Positions 1 through 6,791 of a stretch of 7,345 nt of DNA are shown one piece after another; the stretch's first letter is position 1, and the number at the start of each line of letters is the position of its first letter. The notes under the pieces were generated by a model. It saw only the letters and a program-made list of their open reading frames with translations, was not told the origin of the DNA and ran no database searches. The position numbers and the translations under genes were made by a program. The stretch comes from VMCP01 sp964408945 (GTDB lineage: Bacteria > Bacteroidota > Bacteroidia > NS11-12g > UBA955). The stretch lies in contig CAYPBJ010000052.1 in the NCBI GenBank assembly GCA_964408945.1, positions 1 to 7,345 of the forward strand, given 5' to 3'.

Positions 1-14
1 TATACTCAGATAAC

Positions 15-22
15 TATCTTTG
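15..22 (+). promoter_or_regulatory. Putative Bacteroidetes -7 promoter box
   Basis: The bases TATCTTTG match the Bacteroidetes -7 consensus TAnnTTTG exactly. The box ends only four bases before the ATG at 27. If it is used, transcription would begin at or within a base or two of the start codon, giving a leaderless or nearly leaderless mRNA. The matching -33 element would lie outside the window, so the assignment rests on one box. Confidence 0.45.
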
Positions 23-26
23 ATAA

Positions 27-2915
27 ATGAATCGGTTTGTGCGTGCAGGCGTGGTATTTTTGTGTGCCTTTTGGATTGCTCCGCTTTTTGGTAAATTAAC
101 CACACCCGTTATTTATGGGCCGGCTAACAATACGGTAGGTGCGCCCACGGGAATGCAATTGGAAGTGAATTCCGAAAGCGTGAACGCCTATGCTTTTGAG
201 TACAGTGAGAATGCATCCATGAAAAATGCAACGCGTGTAGAAGTGGTGAAGGGTAGTTATTATACGCGATTGTGGATCAATAAGTTAAAATTAAATACCA
301 GCTATTATTGGCGCGTTAAATCTCTAACAACCAAAGACTCATCTGATTGGACCACCATATACACGTTTAAAACAGCTTCCAGATTAAAGAGATATGCTCC
401 AACGCAAAATATGGCCAAAGTGGGTGCTTCTTTTGCGAATGTCTCTTGTTATCGGGCTGCCGGATTAGATAGTTTTGAATTTCAGTTCGACACCAGCAAT
501 CAATTTAATTCTAAACTGAAAAGGTCCGTTATCATTCCCGATACCTTTGATTGGTTTTATATAGAAAATCAACCGCGAAACTTTCTTTACGGAAAGACCT
601 ATTTCTGGCGGGTTCGCGGACTTCCAGATAATTCCGCTAAGTGGACCGATACTGGTTCATTCGTCATCTTCGATACCATCACACCGAAATATCCTACCAC
701 CGCATTTTTGCAGGATGTAAAAATTTCTTTTGAATTTACTGGGGTTTATTATAAAGAGGCATTTCAGGTTCAGATAGATACCAATAAGAATTTTAATTCA
801 CCTTATTTGATTGATACTTTCGCTTTGGATGGAACTAAACAATTTGATGCAGAACCATTTTCGATTGGCAACCTAAATTACGAAACCTATCATTATTACC
901 GTATTCGCGCTGTAAATGAAAAAGATACTTCGCGCTGGTCTTATAGTGCTTTTACCACCAAAGGACTTGGAAACGATATTGTAATTGCAGAGAATTACGC
1001 TGATCCCATGGTTTCTATTCAAGTTAGAACAAAAATTGGTGGTACAGAATCGTATGAGATTCATCTGGATACTCTTGCAACTTTTAATAGTCCTGAGAAA
1101 AAAGTCTTTTTTAGTGAGAATGGATTGGATACTGCATATAACCTCTTCTTCGGAAAAGTATATTATGCGCGTGCTCGACCCGTTCATGCCAAGGATTCTG
1201 GATTATGGACAAGAACTCGAATTATAAATATTTTGAAATTCCCCAACACGCAATATCCTTATTCAACATCGGTAGTGCAGATTACCGACAGCCTCCAGTT
1301 TGCTACGAGAACGGGTATGGATGGATTTCAAATTCAGGTAACAGCTCAAAGTAATTTTGATTCGCTGTTGTTTTTGGATACTATAATTAGCAGTTTTACG
1401 CCAAAAACCACACACAATATCAAGGGTCTTAGGTTTAAATTATCTACTAAATACCTCTGGAGAATACGTGCTTGGCATGATAGAGACACTTCTTCGTGGA
1501 GTACCCCTTTGGTATTTAATACAGTTAAATATCCCAAGCAATTAACCCCCACCAACTCAAACTTTTTGGGGACAGGATCAACCACAAAGTTTTCTTGGGA
1601 AGCTTTGAAGGGCGGTGTGAAGTACCAAATAATTATTGATACCACAGCCAATTTCAACTCTCCTCTGCGCTTTGATAGTTTGGTTGAAGCAACTGAGTTG
1701 ATTCGTAGAAATTTATTATTTAGACCTGTATATTATTGGAAAATTAGGGCGATGACGTACAATGACACCAGCGATTGGAGTGAGAATTGGATGTTTAAGG
1801 TGCTGCCTGTTAAGTTAAATTATCCTAAAAATAACTTCACCAATTTAACTTTAACGAGTCTCGATTGGAACAGCATTAACGGAACTACAGGTTACATATT
1901 GGAAGTAGATACCAACCCAAATTTTAAACAATGTTTCAGGGTTCAAGACACTGCTACCAATTCTTTTTTCCATTACTTCATGAAAACCCCAGACATCGTT
2001 GGATTTAATACCAAGTGTTATTGGAGGGTCAAATTGTTTCACCCAATCGATACGAGCGAGTGGAGTACGGTTTGGAATTTTACGACCAAACCTCGTTGGG
2101 CACCTACTTTGACCAGTCCTACAGATTCATCTGAAAAAGTATCGATTTTTACCCAATTAAAATGGCAAGCGTATTCGGGGGCGGCTAGTTATGCCGTGCA
2201 TTATGGTTTGAAATCTGATTTTAGCGATGCGGTAAAAACTACCTCTACAGGCACAAGTATATCGGTTTCGCTAAAAGCCAATTCTCGTTATTATTGGCGC
2301 GTTCGCGGAAGAAATTCCTCCGGTGATGAATTCTATGACTTTAGTGAAACTTGGACATTCTCGACCGATTCTGGCATCCCCAAGCCGCAGCTATTGACGC
2401 CTGCGAATTTGTCAGAGAATCAAAACCTGAATGTATTGTTCTCTTGGGTGAAATTTACCCCTGCAACGGGCTACAGAGTGGAGATATCCAAAGATAAAAC
2501 CTTCAATACTGGTGTGGTTATGAAAGATGCAACCACTGCTTTTGCCACGTTCAGTCACCTAGTGGCCGGCACAACGTATTATTGGCATGTAATGACGAAG
2601 AATGGCGCGATAGAGAGTCCCTGGAGCGAAACCTGGAGTTTTACAACCAAGGCTCAAAACAGCACCGAAGTTTTCAATTGCGGATCCATAAATGTCTATC
2701 CCAATCCTGGCTCCGGCAAGTATCAAATTACTTGCTCAGACGGATTGTTGCTGTCGTTCCAACTGTTGGATATCAACGGAAGAATCTTGCAGACGGATGA
2801 ATTTGCAGGCACGCAGCTTAAAGAATTAGATTTGATTTCTTTCCCTGTGGGACTTTATTTCCTGAGGATAGAAACCAGCCTTGGCCCAACAGTAGTGAAG
2901 TTGATGAGGGAATGA
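27..2915 (+). CDS. Type IX-secreted protein with nine FnIII-like modules
   Basis: This 962-residue protein is probably exported by Sec and then moved across the outer membrane by the type IX secretion system. Residues 1-22 look like a signal peptide: basic start (NRFVRAG), hydrophobic core (VVFLCAFWIAPLF), and no proper lipobox around Cys13. Nine beta-sandwich modules follow, each carrying a variant of Y-Y-W-R-V-R at about residues 92, 191, 288, 378, 475, 568, 663, 754 and 850. Most also show x-D-T-x-x-x-F-N-S-P near the middle and D-T-S-x-W near the end, as in fibronectin type III-like domains. Residues 888-962 form a type A sorting domain: VYPNP (889-893), LLDINGRIL (913-921), GLYFLRI (942-948) and the KLMRE end. 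The ATG follows an in-frame stop directly, so the start is firm. No catalytic domain is visible. The ligand is unknown; a surface or adhesion role is inference. Confidence 0.9.
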   Translation: MNRFVRAGVVFLCAFWIAPLFGKLTTPVIYGPANNTVGAPTGMQLEVNSESVNAYAFEYSENASMKNATRVEVVKGSYYTRLWINKLKLNTSYYWRVKSLTTKDSSDWTTIYTFKTASRLKRYAPTQNMAKVGASFANVSCYRAAGLDSFEFQFDTSNQFNSKLKRSVIIPDTFDWFYIENQPRNFLYGKTYFWRVRGLPDNSAKWTDTGSFVIFDTITPKYPTTAFLQDVKISFEFTGVYYKEAFQVQIDTNKNFNSPYLIDTFALDGTKQFDAEPFSIGNLNYETYHYYRIRAVNEKDTSRWSYSAFTTKGLGNDIVIAENYADPMVSIQVRTKIGGTESYEIHLDTLATFNSPEKKVFFSENGLDTAYNLFFGKVYYARARPVHAKDSGLWTRTRIINILKFPNTQYPYSTSVVQITDSLQFATRTGMDGFQIQVTAQSNFDSLLFLDTIISSFTPKTTHNIKGLRFKLSTKYLWRIRAWHDRDTSSWSTPLVFNTVKYPKQLTPTNSNFLGTGSTTKFSWEALKGGVKYQIIIDTTANFNSPLRFDSLVEATELIRRNLLFRPVYYWKIRAMTYNDTSDWSENWMFKVLPVKLNYPKNNFTNLTLTSLDWNSINGTTGYILEVDTNPNFKQCFRVQDTATNSFFHYFMKTPDIVGFNTKCYWRVKLFHPIDTSEWSTVWNFTTKPRWAPTLTSPTDSSEKVSIFTQLKWQAYSGAASYAVHYGLKSDFSDAVKTTSTGTSISVSLKANSRYYWRVRGRNSSGDEFYDFSETWTFSTDSGIPKPQLLTPANLSENQNLNVLFSWVKFTPATGYRVEISKDKTFNTGVVMKDATTAFATFSHLVAGTTYYWHVMTKNGAIESPWSETWSFTTKAQNSTEVFNCGSINVYPNPGSGKYQITCSDGLLLSFQLLDINGRILQTDEFAGTQLKELDLISFPVGLYFLRIETSLGPTVVKLMRE

Positions 2916-2917
2916 TG

Positions 2918-3100
2918 TTATCGTTTCGAGCGAAACAGCGCAGCTGAAGGGTGTGGTGTCCATGCAAAGCTGGAAGAAACATCATCGGCTGATTTGCTGT
3001 TTTCCATTTTTTCTGCGTCCATGATAGCGGCTCCCAAAGCAGCGTAACCGGAGCTTAATCCTTTTGCAAGGGAAATTCCATCTTCATTCAACTGAAATAG
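2918..3100 (-). pseudogene. Class III aminotransferase remnant (internal fragment)
   Basis: Read on the minus strand, this open stretch encodes about 58 residues containing DGISLAKGLSSGYAALGAAI and, further on, FAWTPHPSAA. The first matches the PLP-lysine region of class III (fold type I) aminotransferases, where the Lys of A-K-G-L-S-S-G-Y forms the Schiff base. The second matches the conserved F-x-W-x-x-H-P-x-A segment that follows. The family is usually above 400 residues, so only an internal piece survives. There is no start codon; the frame is closed upstream by a stop at 3101-3103. Downstream, similarity is lost at about 2936 and a chance stop ends the frame at 2918. It lies two bases after the stop of the secreted-protein gene and directly abuts the hipBA promoter. 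It is a non-functional relic, probably of an older gene broken by rearrangement. Confidence 0.75.
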
Positions 3101-3101
3101 T

Positions 3102-3157
3102 TAAAATATTAGCCAAATTGCATTTAATGGGTTATATTTGTTTAATATATTAGCCAA
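3102..3157 (+). promoter_or_regulatory. hipBA promoter and direct-repeat operator
   Basis: A 15-base direct repeat, 14 of 15 identical with core ATATTAGCCAA, occurs at 3102-3116 and 3143-3157. Its period is 41 bp, close to four helical turns. Between the copies is TATATTTG (3133-3140), an exact Bacteroidetes -7 box, so one copy covers the -33 region and the other the expected transcription start. This is the geometry expected for autorepression by an XRE antitoxin, alone or with its HipA partner. No convincing -33 TTG is seen at normal spacing. That HipB binds here is inference. Confidence 0.6.
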
Positions 3158-3158
3158 T

Positions 3159-3449
3159 ATGGGAAGATTTGGACTCAATAAACATCCTGCTGATTTTATG
3201 GAAGATCTTGCAATGGGACATAGAACATTGCGAAAACAATTTAAATTGTCTCAAGGAGAATTGGCTCGGCGCTCAGGAGTTTCGTTGGGTAGTATCAAAC
3301 GATTTGAATCTACTGGGCAAATCTCATTAGAATCGTTGTTGAAACTGGCTCAAATTTTAAATCGGCTCAATGATTTTGAGCAAGTATTTAAACCCATTGA
3401 GAATTTTGAAGAAATCGAGAAATTGTTCAGCGATAAAACTAGGGTGTGA
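3159..3449 (+). CDS. HipB-like XRE-family antitoxin
   Basis: This is a small DNA-binding protein of 96 residues, the probable antitoxin and autorepressor of the operon. A Cro/C1-type helix-turn-helix occupies about residues 22-72: TLRKQFKLSQGELARRSGVS leads into SLGSIKRFESTGQISLESLL, with the recognition helix near residues 42-50. The charged C-terminal tail (FEEIEKLFSDKTRV) may contact the kinase. A TTG start at 3138 is also open, but it lies inside the predicted -7 box, so the ATG at 3159 is preferred; that ATG has no Shine-Dalgarno sequence, as is common in this phylum. Its TGA overlaps the ATG of the kinase gene (TGATG), which points to translational coupling. The fold is clear from sequence. 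The antitoxin role rests on the HipA partner downstream. Confidence 0.85.
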   Translation: MGRFGLNKHPADFMEDLAMGHRTLRKQFKLSQGELARRSGVSLGSIKRFESTGQISLESLLKLAQILNRLNDFEQVFKPIENFEEIEKLFSDKTRV

Positions 3450-4675
3450 TGGAACATATTGAAAAGATTTTCGTTTCGATTAAATTCGATAAAAAAGAAA
3501 TTGAGGTAGGCGAATTGATACAGGATGGAAGAAGCATTTATTTTAAATATCATCAAGACTTCGTAAAAAGAGGCTTGGAAATTTCCCCTCTGAAATTAAA
3601 GTTAAATACTCAATTATATAAAGCAGATTCTATTCCATTTGAGGGTTTGTTTGGTGTTTTTGATGATTCACTGCCAGATGGTTGGGGTAAACTATTGTTG
3701 GATAGATCTTTGGCTGCTCAAGGATTTGATATTAACGACATAACCGTACTTGATCAACTGGCTTATGTTGGAAACAACGGAATGGGAGCCCTCGTTTATA
3801 GACCTGAAATCATTGATGATAGACAATTTGATTTTAAAGTTGAACTTGATGAGATTGCTCGTGCAACCAATCAAATAATTAATGGCTTAGCTACTAATGT
3901 GTTGGATGAATTATTCCACCTTGGAGGTTCTTCAGGAGGTGCTCGTCCCAAAATACTGGTAGGTTATAATTCAACAACTCAACACATCATTAAAAATGAA
4001 AATGTCCTCCCCAATGATTACGAACATTGGTTAATTAAATTCCCTTCTTCTTTTGATAGACCTGATATAGCGAACATAGAGTTTGCTTATTACAAAATGG
4101 CTATTGATGCGGGAATAGAGATGAGTGAATCAAAACTGTTAAAGGGTGAATCGGGACAGGTGTATTTTGGAACCAAGAGGTTTGATAGAATTCACAATCA
4201 ACGCTTACACATGCATTCCGCCGCAGGAATTATGCATGATAATTTTAGATTGAGTAACATCGACTATGGCCATTTAATGGATTGCGCATTTCTTCTTGAA
4301 AAAGATGCTACCGCATACGAGAAAATATTGCGTTTGGCAGCCTTCAATGTATTTGCACATAACAGAGATGATCACAGCAAAAACTTTGCTTTTTTAATGG
4401 ATTCTGAAGGGATTTGGAAAGTAGCTCCAGCCTATGACTTGACATTTTCAAGTTCAAGCCATGGTTTGCATAGTACTTGCGTTGCTGGTGAAAGTAAAAA
4501 TCCATCCAAAAAGCATTTGTTGGAATTGGGCAATTATTTCAAGGTAAAAAACGCAAGCCAAATTATTGATGAAGTAAAGTCGGTTGTATTGAATTGGAAT
4601 CAATATGCAGACAACTGCGAAGTAGGCGAAGAGTCGAAAAAGAGAATTGAAAAAGCCATATTGAGGATGGTATAA
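3449..4675 (+). CDS. hipA: HipA-family serine/threonine kinase toxin
   Basis: This 408-residue protein is a HipA-type kinase. E. coli HipA (about 440 residues) phosphorylates glutamyl-tRNA synthetase and induces dormancy; relatives have other targets, so the substrate here is unknown. Residues 17-120 match the HipA N-terminal subdomain (VGELIQDGR; GLFGVFDDSLPDGWGKLLLDR). Residues 155-395 are the kinase core. They include a glycine-rich loop LGGSSGGARPK (158-168), whose Ser161 aligns with autophosphorylated Ser150 of E. coli HipA, the segment HWLIKFPSS (193-201), the catalytic loop HNRDDHSKN (304-312; Asp307 as base, Asn312 for metal), and APAYD with metal-binding Asp330. All key residues are present, so the kinase looks active. 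The ATG overlaps the antitoxin stop; a GTG one codon upstream is a less likely start. A second Ser (162) next to Ser161 is notable because loop serines tune autoregulation in this family. Confidence 0.92.
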   Translation: MEHIEKIFVSIKFDKKEIEVGELIQDGRSIYFKYHQDFVKRGLEISPLKLKLNTQLYKADSIPFEGLFGVFDDSLPDGWGKLLLDRSLAAQGFDINDITVLDQLAYVGNNGMGALVYRPEIIDDRQFDFKVELDEIARATNQIINGLATNVLDELFHLGGSSGGARPKILVGYNSTTQHIIKNENVLPNDYEHWLIKFPSSFDRPDIANIEFAYYKMAIDAGIEMSESKLLKGESGQVYFGTKRFDRIHNQRLHMHSAAGIMHDNFRLSNIDYGHLMDCAFLLEKDATAYEKILRLAAFNVFAHNRDDHSKNFAFLMDSEGIWKVAPAYDLTFSSSSHGLHSTCVAGESKNPSKKHLLELGNYFKVKNASQIIDEVKSVVLNWNQYADNCEVGEESKKRIEKAILRMV

Positions 4676-4708
4676 TTGACCTTTTTCTTCCTTAATTCTT
4701 CAACAGTT

Positions 4709-5866
4709 TTAGATGGTGGTTACTTGGTTAAACCCAATAATTTGAACTTTTTCTCTGAATTGCTTTTCAATACCTCCATAAACAAGGAAGTTATCTTGGT
4801 TTTCAGCGAAAGTTTGAAATTTTAATAGCGACTGGAATTGTTCTTTTTGTATGGTACGTCCTGATTTGATTTCCACGGCTTTGAATTGTTGATTTTGTTC
4901 AATCAATAAATCAACTTCTAGACCGCTCGTATCTCTCCAAAAATAGTGTTTTTCGTGGGTTTTGAAGTTGTATGCATGTTTGATGCGCTCCAATATAATC
5001 ATGTTTTCAAAAATTTGGCCTTTTGCAAAATGCAAGTTTATATCGTTGGAATTCTGTAATCCTAGTAAATAGGAAAGTAATCCGGTATCGTAAAAATAGA
5101 TTTTGGGACTTTTAGTAATTCGTTTGTTGAAGTTTTTGTAATAGGGTTGAAGTCTAAACGCGATATAAGATACTTCTAGTAAATTTAACCAAGAGTTTAT
5201 GGTCTTGTTGTCTACGCCAAGTTCATTCCCAAGACTACTTTGATTGAAAAGTTGTCCCACGCGCCCCGCCAATAATTTGATGAATTTTTGGAAGGTATCC
5301 AAGTTGGTAATGTTTTTAATGAGTCGAACATCTCGTTCTACATAGGTTTTTAAATAATTCTCATAGTAATCTTGATTTTGAATTTGATTCATCCATTTTC
5401 TGGGATAGGATCCATCCAACGCATATTTTTCCCAGTCGTTGTGCAAGAAATTACCAGTTTGAAGTTCTGGTATTGAAAATGGCAGTAGGGTGAAAAGTGC
5501 GACTCTGCCAGCTAGTGATTGGGAAATTTGTTCAAGTAAGAGAAAGTTTTGTGAACCGGTTAATATAAATTCCCCATTTTGCTGACTTTCGTCGGTGTGT
5601 ACCTGAAGATACGATAGTAAATCTGGTGCGTATTGTATTTCATCAATAATGATGTTTTTCGAATAGGTTTTGAGAAATCCCTTGGGGTCGGACTTGGCAA
5701 ACTCGCGTGTAGAAAGATCTTCCAAGTTTACATAGGTAAAATGGGGTTTGATCATTTTGCACAACGTTGTTTTACCAGATTGTCTGGGACCCGTGATTGC
5801 AATTATGGGATATTGAGAGAGTGCAGTTAATATTTTGGGGGCAATATCACGCTCAAGGGGTTTCAT
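4709..5866 (-). CDS. AAA_14/DUF4143 family ATPase
   Basis: This 385-residue predicted P-loop ATPase has the full length and layout of the AAA_14 plus DUF4143 family, which is common in genomic islands and whose role is not settled. Residues 1-140 are the ATPase core: Walker A GPRQSGKT (26-33), Walker B NIIIDE (71-76), sensor-like ILTGSQ (101-106) and SLAGR with Arg121. The family segments DGSYP (151-155) and YVERDVR (175-181) follow. Residues 192-270 hold a small helical, winged-helix-like region (LGNELGVDNKTINSWLNLLE). The C-terminus resembles a PD-(D/E)xK nuclease fold: GLEVDLL (315-321, Asp319) and AVEIKSG (330-336, Glu332 and Lys334). No membrane segment or signal peptide is visible. It is convergent with hipA, with a 33-base gap holding no clear terminator. 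A defence or toxin-antitoxin-like role is inference from context. Confidence 0.88.
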   Translation of the reverse strand: MKPLERDIAPKILTALSQYPIIAITGPRQSGKTTLCKMIKPHFTYVNLEDLSTREFAKSDPKGFLKTYSKNIIIDEIQYAPDLLSYLQVHTDESQQNGEFILTGSQNFLLLEQISQSLAGRVALFTLLPFSIPELQTGNFLHNDWEKYALDGSYPRKWMNQIQNQDYYENYLKTYVERDVRLIKNITNLDTFQKFIKLLAGRVGQLFNQSSLGNELGVDNKTINSWLNLLEVSYIAFRLQPYYKNFNKRITKSPKIYFYDTGLLSYLLGLQNSNDINLHFAKGQIFENMIILERIKHAYNFKTHEKHYFWRDTSGLEVDLLIEQNQQFKAVEIKSGRTIQKEQFQSLLKFQTFAENQDNFLVYGGIEKQFREKVQIIGFNQVTTI

Positions 5867-5872
5867 TTTGTA

Positions 5873-5897
5873 AATTTAGGAATTGGATTCCTAAATT
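5873..5897 (-). repeat. Perfect inverted repeat before the ATPase start
   Basis: AATTTAGGAAT and its exact complement are separated by three bases, six bases upstream of the ATG at 5866. It could be an operator near the transcription start or a hairpin in the 5' leader that limits ribosome access. There is no T-run after it, so it is not a terminator. Confidence 0.7.
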
Positions 5898-5898
5898 G

Positions 5899-5929
5899 CA
5901 AGAATTGCCGATATTTGGCTATTTGTCAA
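5899..5929 (-). promoter_or_regulatory. Putative promoter of the ATPase gene
   Basis: Reading leftward, TTGACA (5924-5929) supplies a -33 TTG. Twenty bases on is AATTCTTG (5899-5906), a 4-of-6 match to TAnnTTTG at normal Bacteroidetes spacing. The spacer contains TAGCCAAAT (5913-5921), the same core as the hipBA operator repeats. The -7 box is imperfect, so the start point is uncertain. Confidence 0.35.
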
Positions 5930-5978
5930 GTGGTTTTTTTGGGGATGGATATCGCTTTAGCTAGATGTGAAAGAAAAA

Positions 5979-6556
5979 TCAGAGTTCACTGGATAATTCC
6001 TTTTCAATTTCTTCGATGGTTGATATTCACTTACACCAATAGGTTGATTAATATCTTTCAATGCATATTCTGCAATGAAATAAGTGAGCATTTATTTGTA
6101 GGCTAAGTACATTTCTGCTCCAGCCGTTTTCGATGGTTTTATGGATATAGAAAAGTGCCTCATCTGTATTTTTTATTTTGTTGATTATCAGCTTTGTGTG
6201 TCCCCATGGAATCTGCTTGAAATATTGCAATAACAATGGGTCCTCAGCTTGGGGACGAAAATTTACATATTGATAAAATAGCCGAAAATACTTCAAATTG
6301 GTTACAGAGAAACCTTCCATATTTGGGAATTCAATGCGCAAGTCTTGCGAAAGTTGTTCCAGGAATTTTGAACCCCAAGCGGTTTGTTTCTCAATAATCA
6401 TTTTACCAAGTTCCCAGTACAGCATAATCAGTTCAGTATTAACCGCTACAGCTGCTTTAAGCTGAGCCGTGCGAACCTTTTGCTTTAACTCAATTAACCA
6501 ATCTTTGTATGCATTGTCTATTATTGGATATGTTTTTACTGTTTATACAAGTTCAT
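5979..6556 (-). pseudogene. DUF1016/YhcG-type protein, nuclease domain deleted
   Basis: DUF1016 (YhcG-like) proteins, usually about 340-380 residues, have an N-terminal helical domain and a C-terminal PD-(D/E)xK nuclease domain. Here the N-terminal domain is clear: DWLIELKQKVRTAQLKAAVA, then LYWELGKMI, PNMEGFSVTNLKYFRLFYQY, IPWGHTKLII and HKTIENGWSRNVL, ending near 6090. A deletion with a frame change then joins it to the family's far C-terminus, FIAEYALKDINQPIGVSEYQ (6020-6079). A second small deletion and frame change leads to TIEEIEKELSSEL and the stop at 5979-5981. The nuclease domain between them is missing. The 5' end is also broken: the domain's frame has no start codon before a stop at 6543-6545, while ATG codons at 6556 or 6604 are in a different frame and end at 6536, so a one-base indel in the T-run near 6533-6537 would join them. 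The in-frame ATG at 6425 gives a 125-residue ORF but starts inside the domain. Confidence 0.85.
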
Positions 6557-6614
6557 CTTTGAAGGCTTTTTGGATGAGGGAGATAAATAATATGCTAGAA
6601 TCATAACGTTTAGC

Positions 6615-6646
6615 TTAACTTTAAAAGTTAAATAGTTCCAAATATA
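6615..6646 (-). promoter_or_regulatory. Promoter and palindromic operator of the DUF1016 remnant
   Basis: On the minus strand TATATTTG (6639-6646) is an exact -7 box. Immediately downstream, where transcription should begin, is a perfect 17-bp palindrome of two 8-base arms, TTAACTTT and AAAGTTAA, around one central base (6615-6631). The same half-site recurs at 6675-6682 inside TTTTAAAGTTAAAA (6671-6684). The layout suggests a repressor site covering the start of a leftward transcript. No clear -33 TTG is seen at normal spacing. Confidence 0.45.
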
Positions 6647-6694
6647 ACCGAAAACGCTGGGCTTACGGGGTTTTAAAGTTAAAACAATTGGTTA

Positions 6695-6770
6695 TTTTGC
6701 AGAGAGGAAGGGATTACTCGCTGCTTGGCAGACTCGTGAGCTCCTCCCGTTGGTCGTCGGTTCGAACCCT
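6695..6770 (-). pseudogene. tRNA 3'-end fragment split by a 45-nt insert (copy A)
   Basis: On the minus strand the pieces AGGGTTCGAA (6761-6770) and AATCCCTTCCTCTCTGCA (6698-6715) are the T-arm and acceptor 3' strand of a tRNA, the same sequence as copy B at 6837-6862. Here they are separated by a GC-rich insert at 6716-6760, placed in the T loop. No D-arm, anticodon arm or acceptor 5' strand is present, so this is not a working tRNA gene. The G after the acceptor strand fits a tRNA-Ser discriminator, but identity cannot be fixed from the 3' end alone. Confidence 0.6.
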
Positions 6771-6782
6771 CTGCTAGGGTTC
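6764..6782. repeat. Stem-loop GAACCCT/AGGGTTC
   Basis: A perfect 7-bp inverted repeat with a five-base loop (CTGCT) overlaps the T-stem end of tRNA fragment A. The right arm repeats the T-stem sequence in the opposite sense. It has no T-run, so it is not a terminator. Confidence 0.5.
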
Positions 6783-6791
6783 ATATCTGCC

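Noticed and set aside
873..1187. Minus-strand and alternate-frame ORFs inside the large gene (also 985-1227, 1346-1657, 1851-2042, 2582-2800)
   Set aside because: They are shadows of the 962-residue gene, with no family resemblance or start signals.
2923..2936. Hairpin GTTTCGAGCGAAAC as a terminator of the secreted-protein gene
   Set aside because: The stem is short and no T-run follows it.
3138..3161. TTG start for the antitoxin gene
   Set aside because: The TTG is the last three bases of the -7 box TATATTTG, so it would not be in the transcript. The ATG at 3159 fits better.
6048..6425. A 125-residue ORF as an intact small protein
   Set aside because: It begins in the middle of the DUF1016 N-terminal domain, and its last 17 or so residues are an out-of-frame reading of the family's C-terminus. 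It is part of the pseudogene.
6541..6603. Possible C-terminal gene fragments on the + strand
   Set aside because: Two short frames end here, but neither shows a recognisable motif and both overlap the pseudogene's 5' region.
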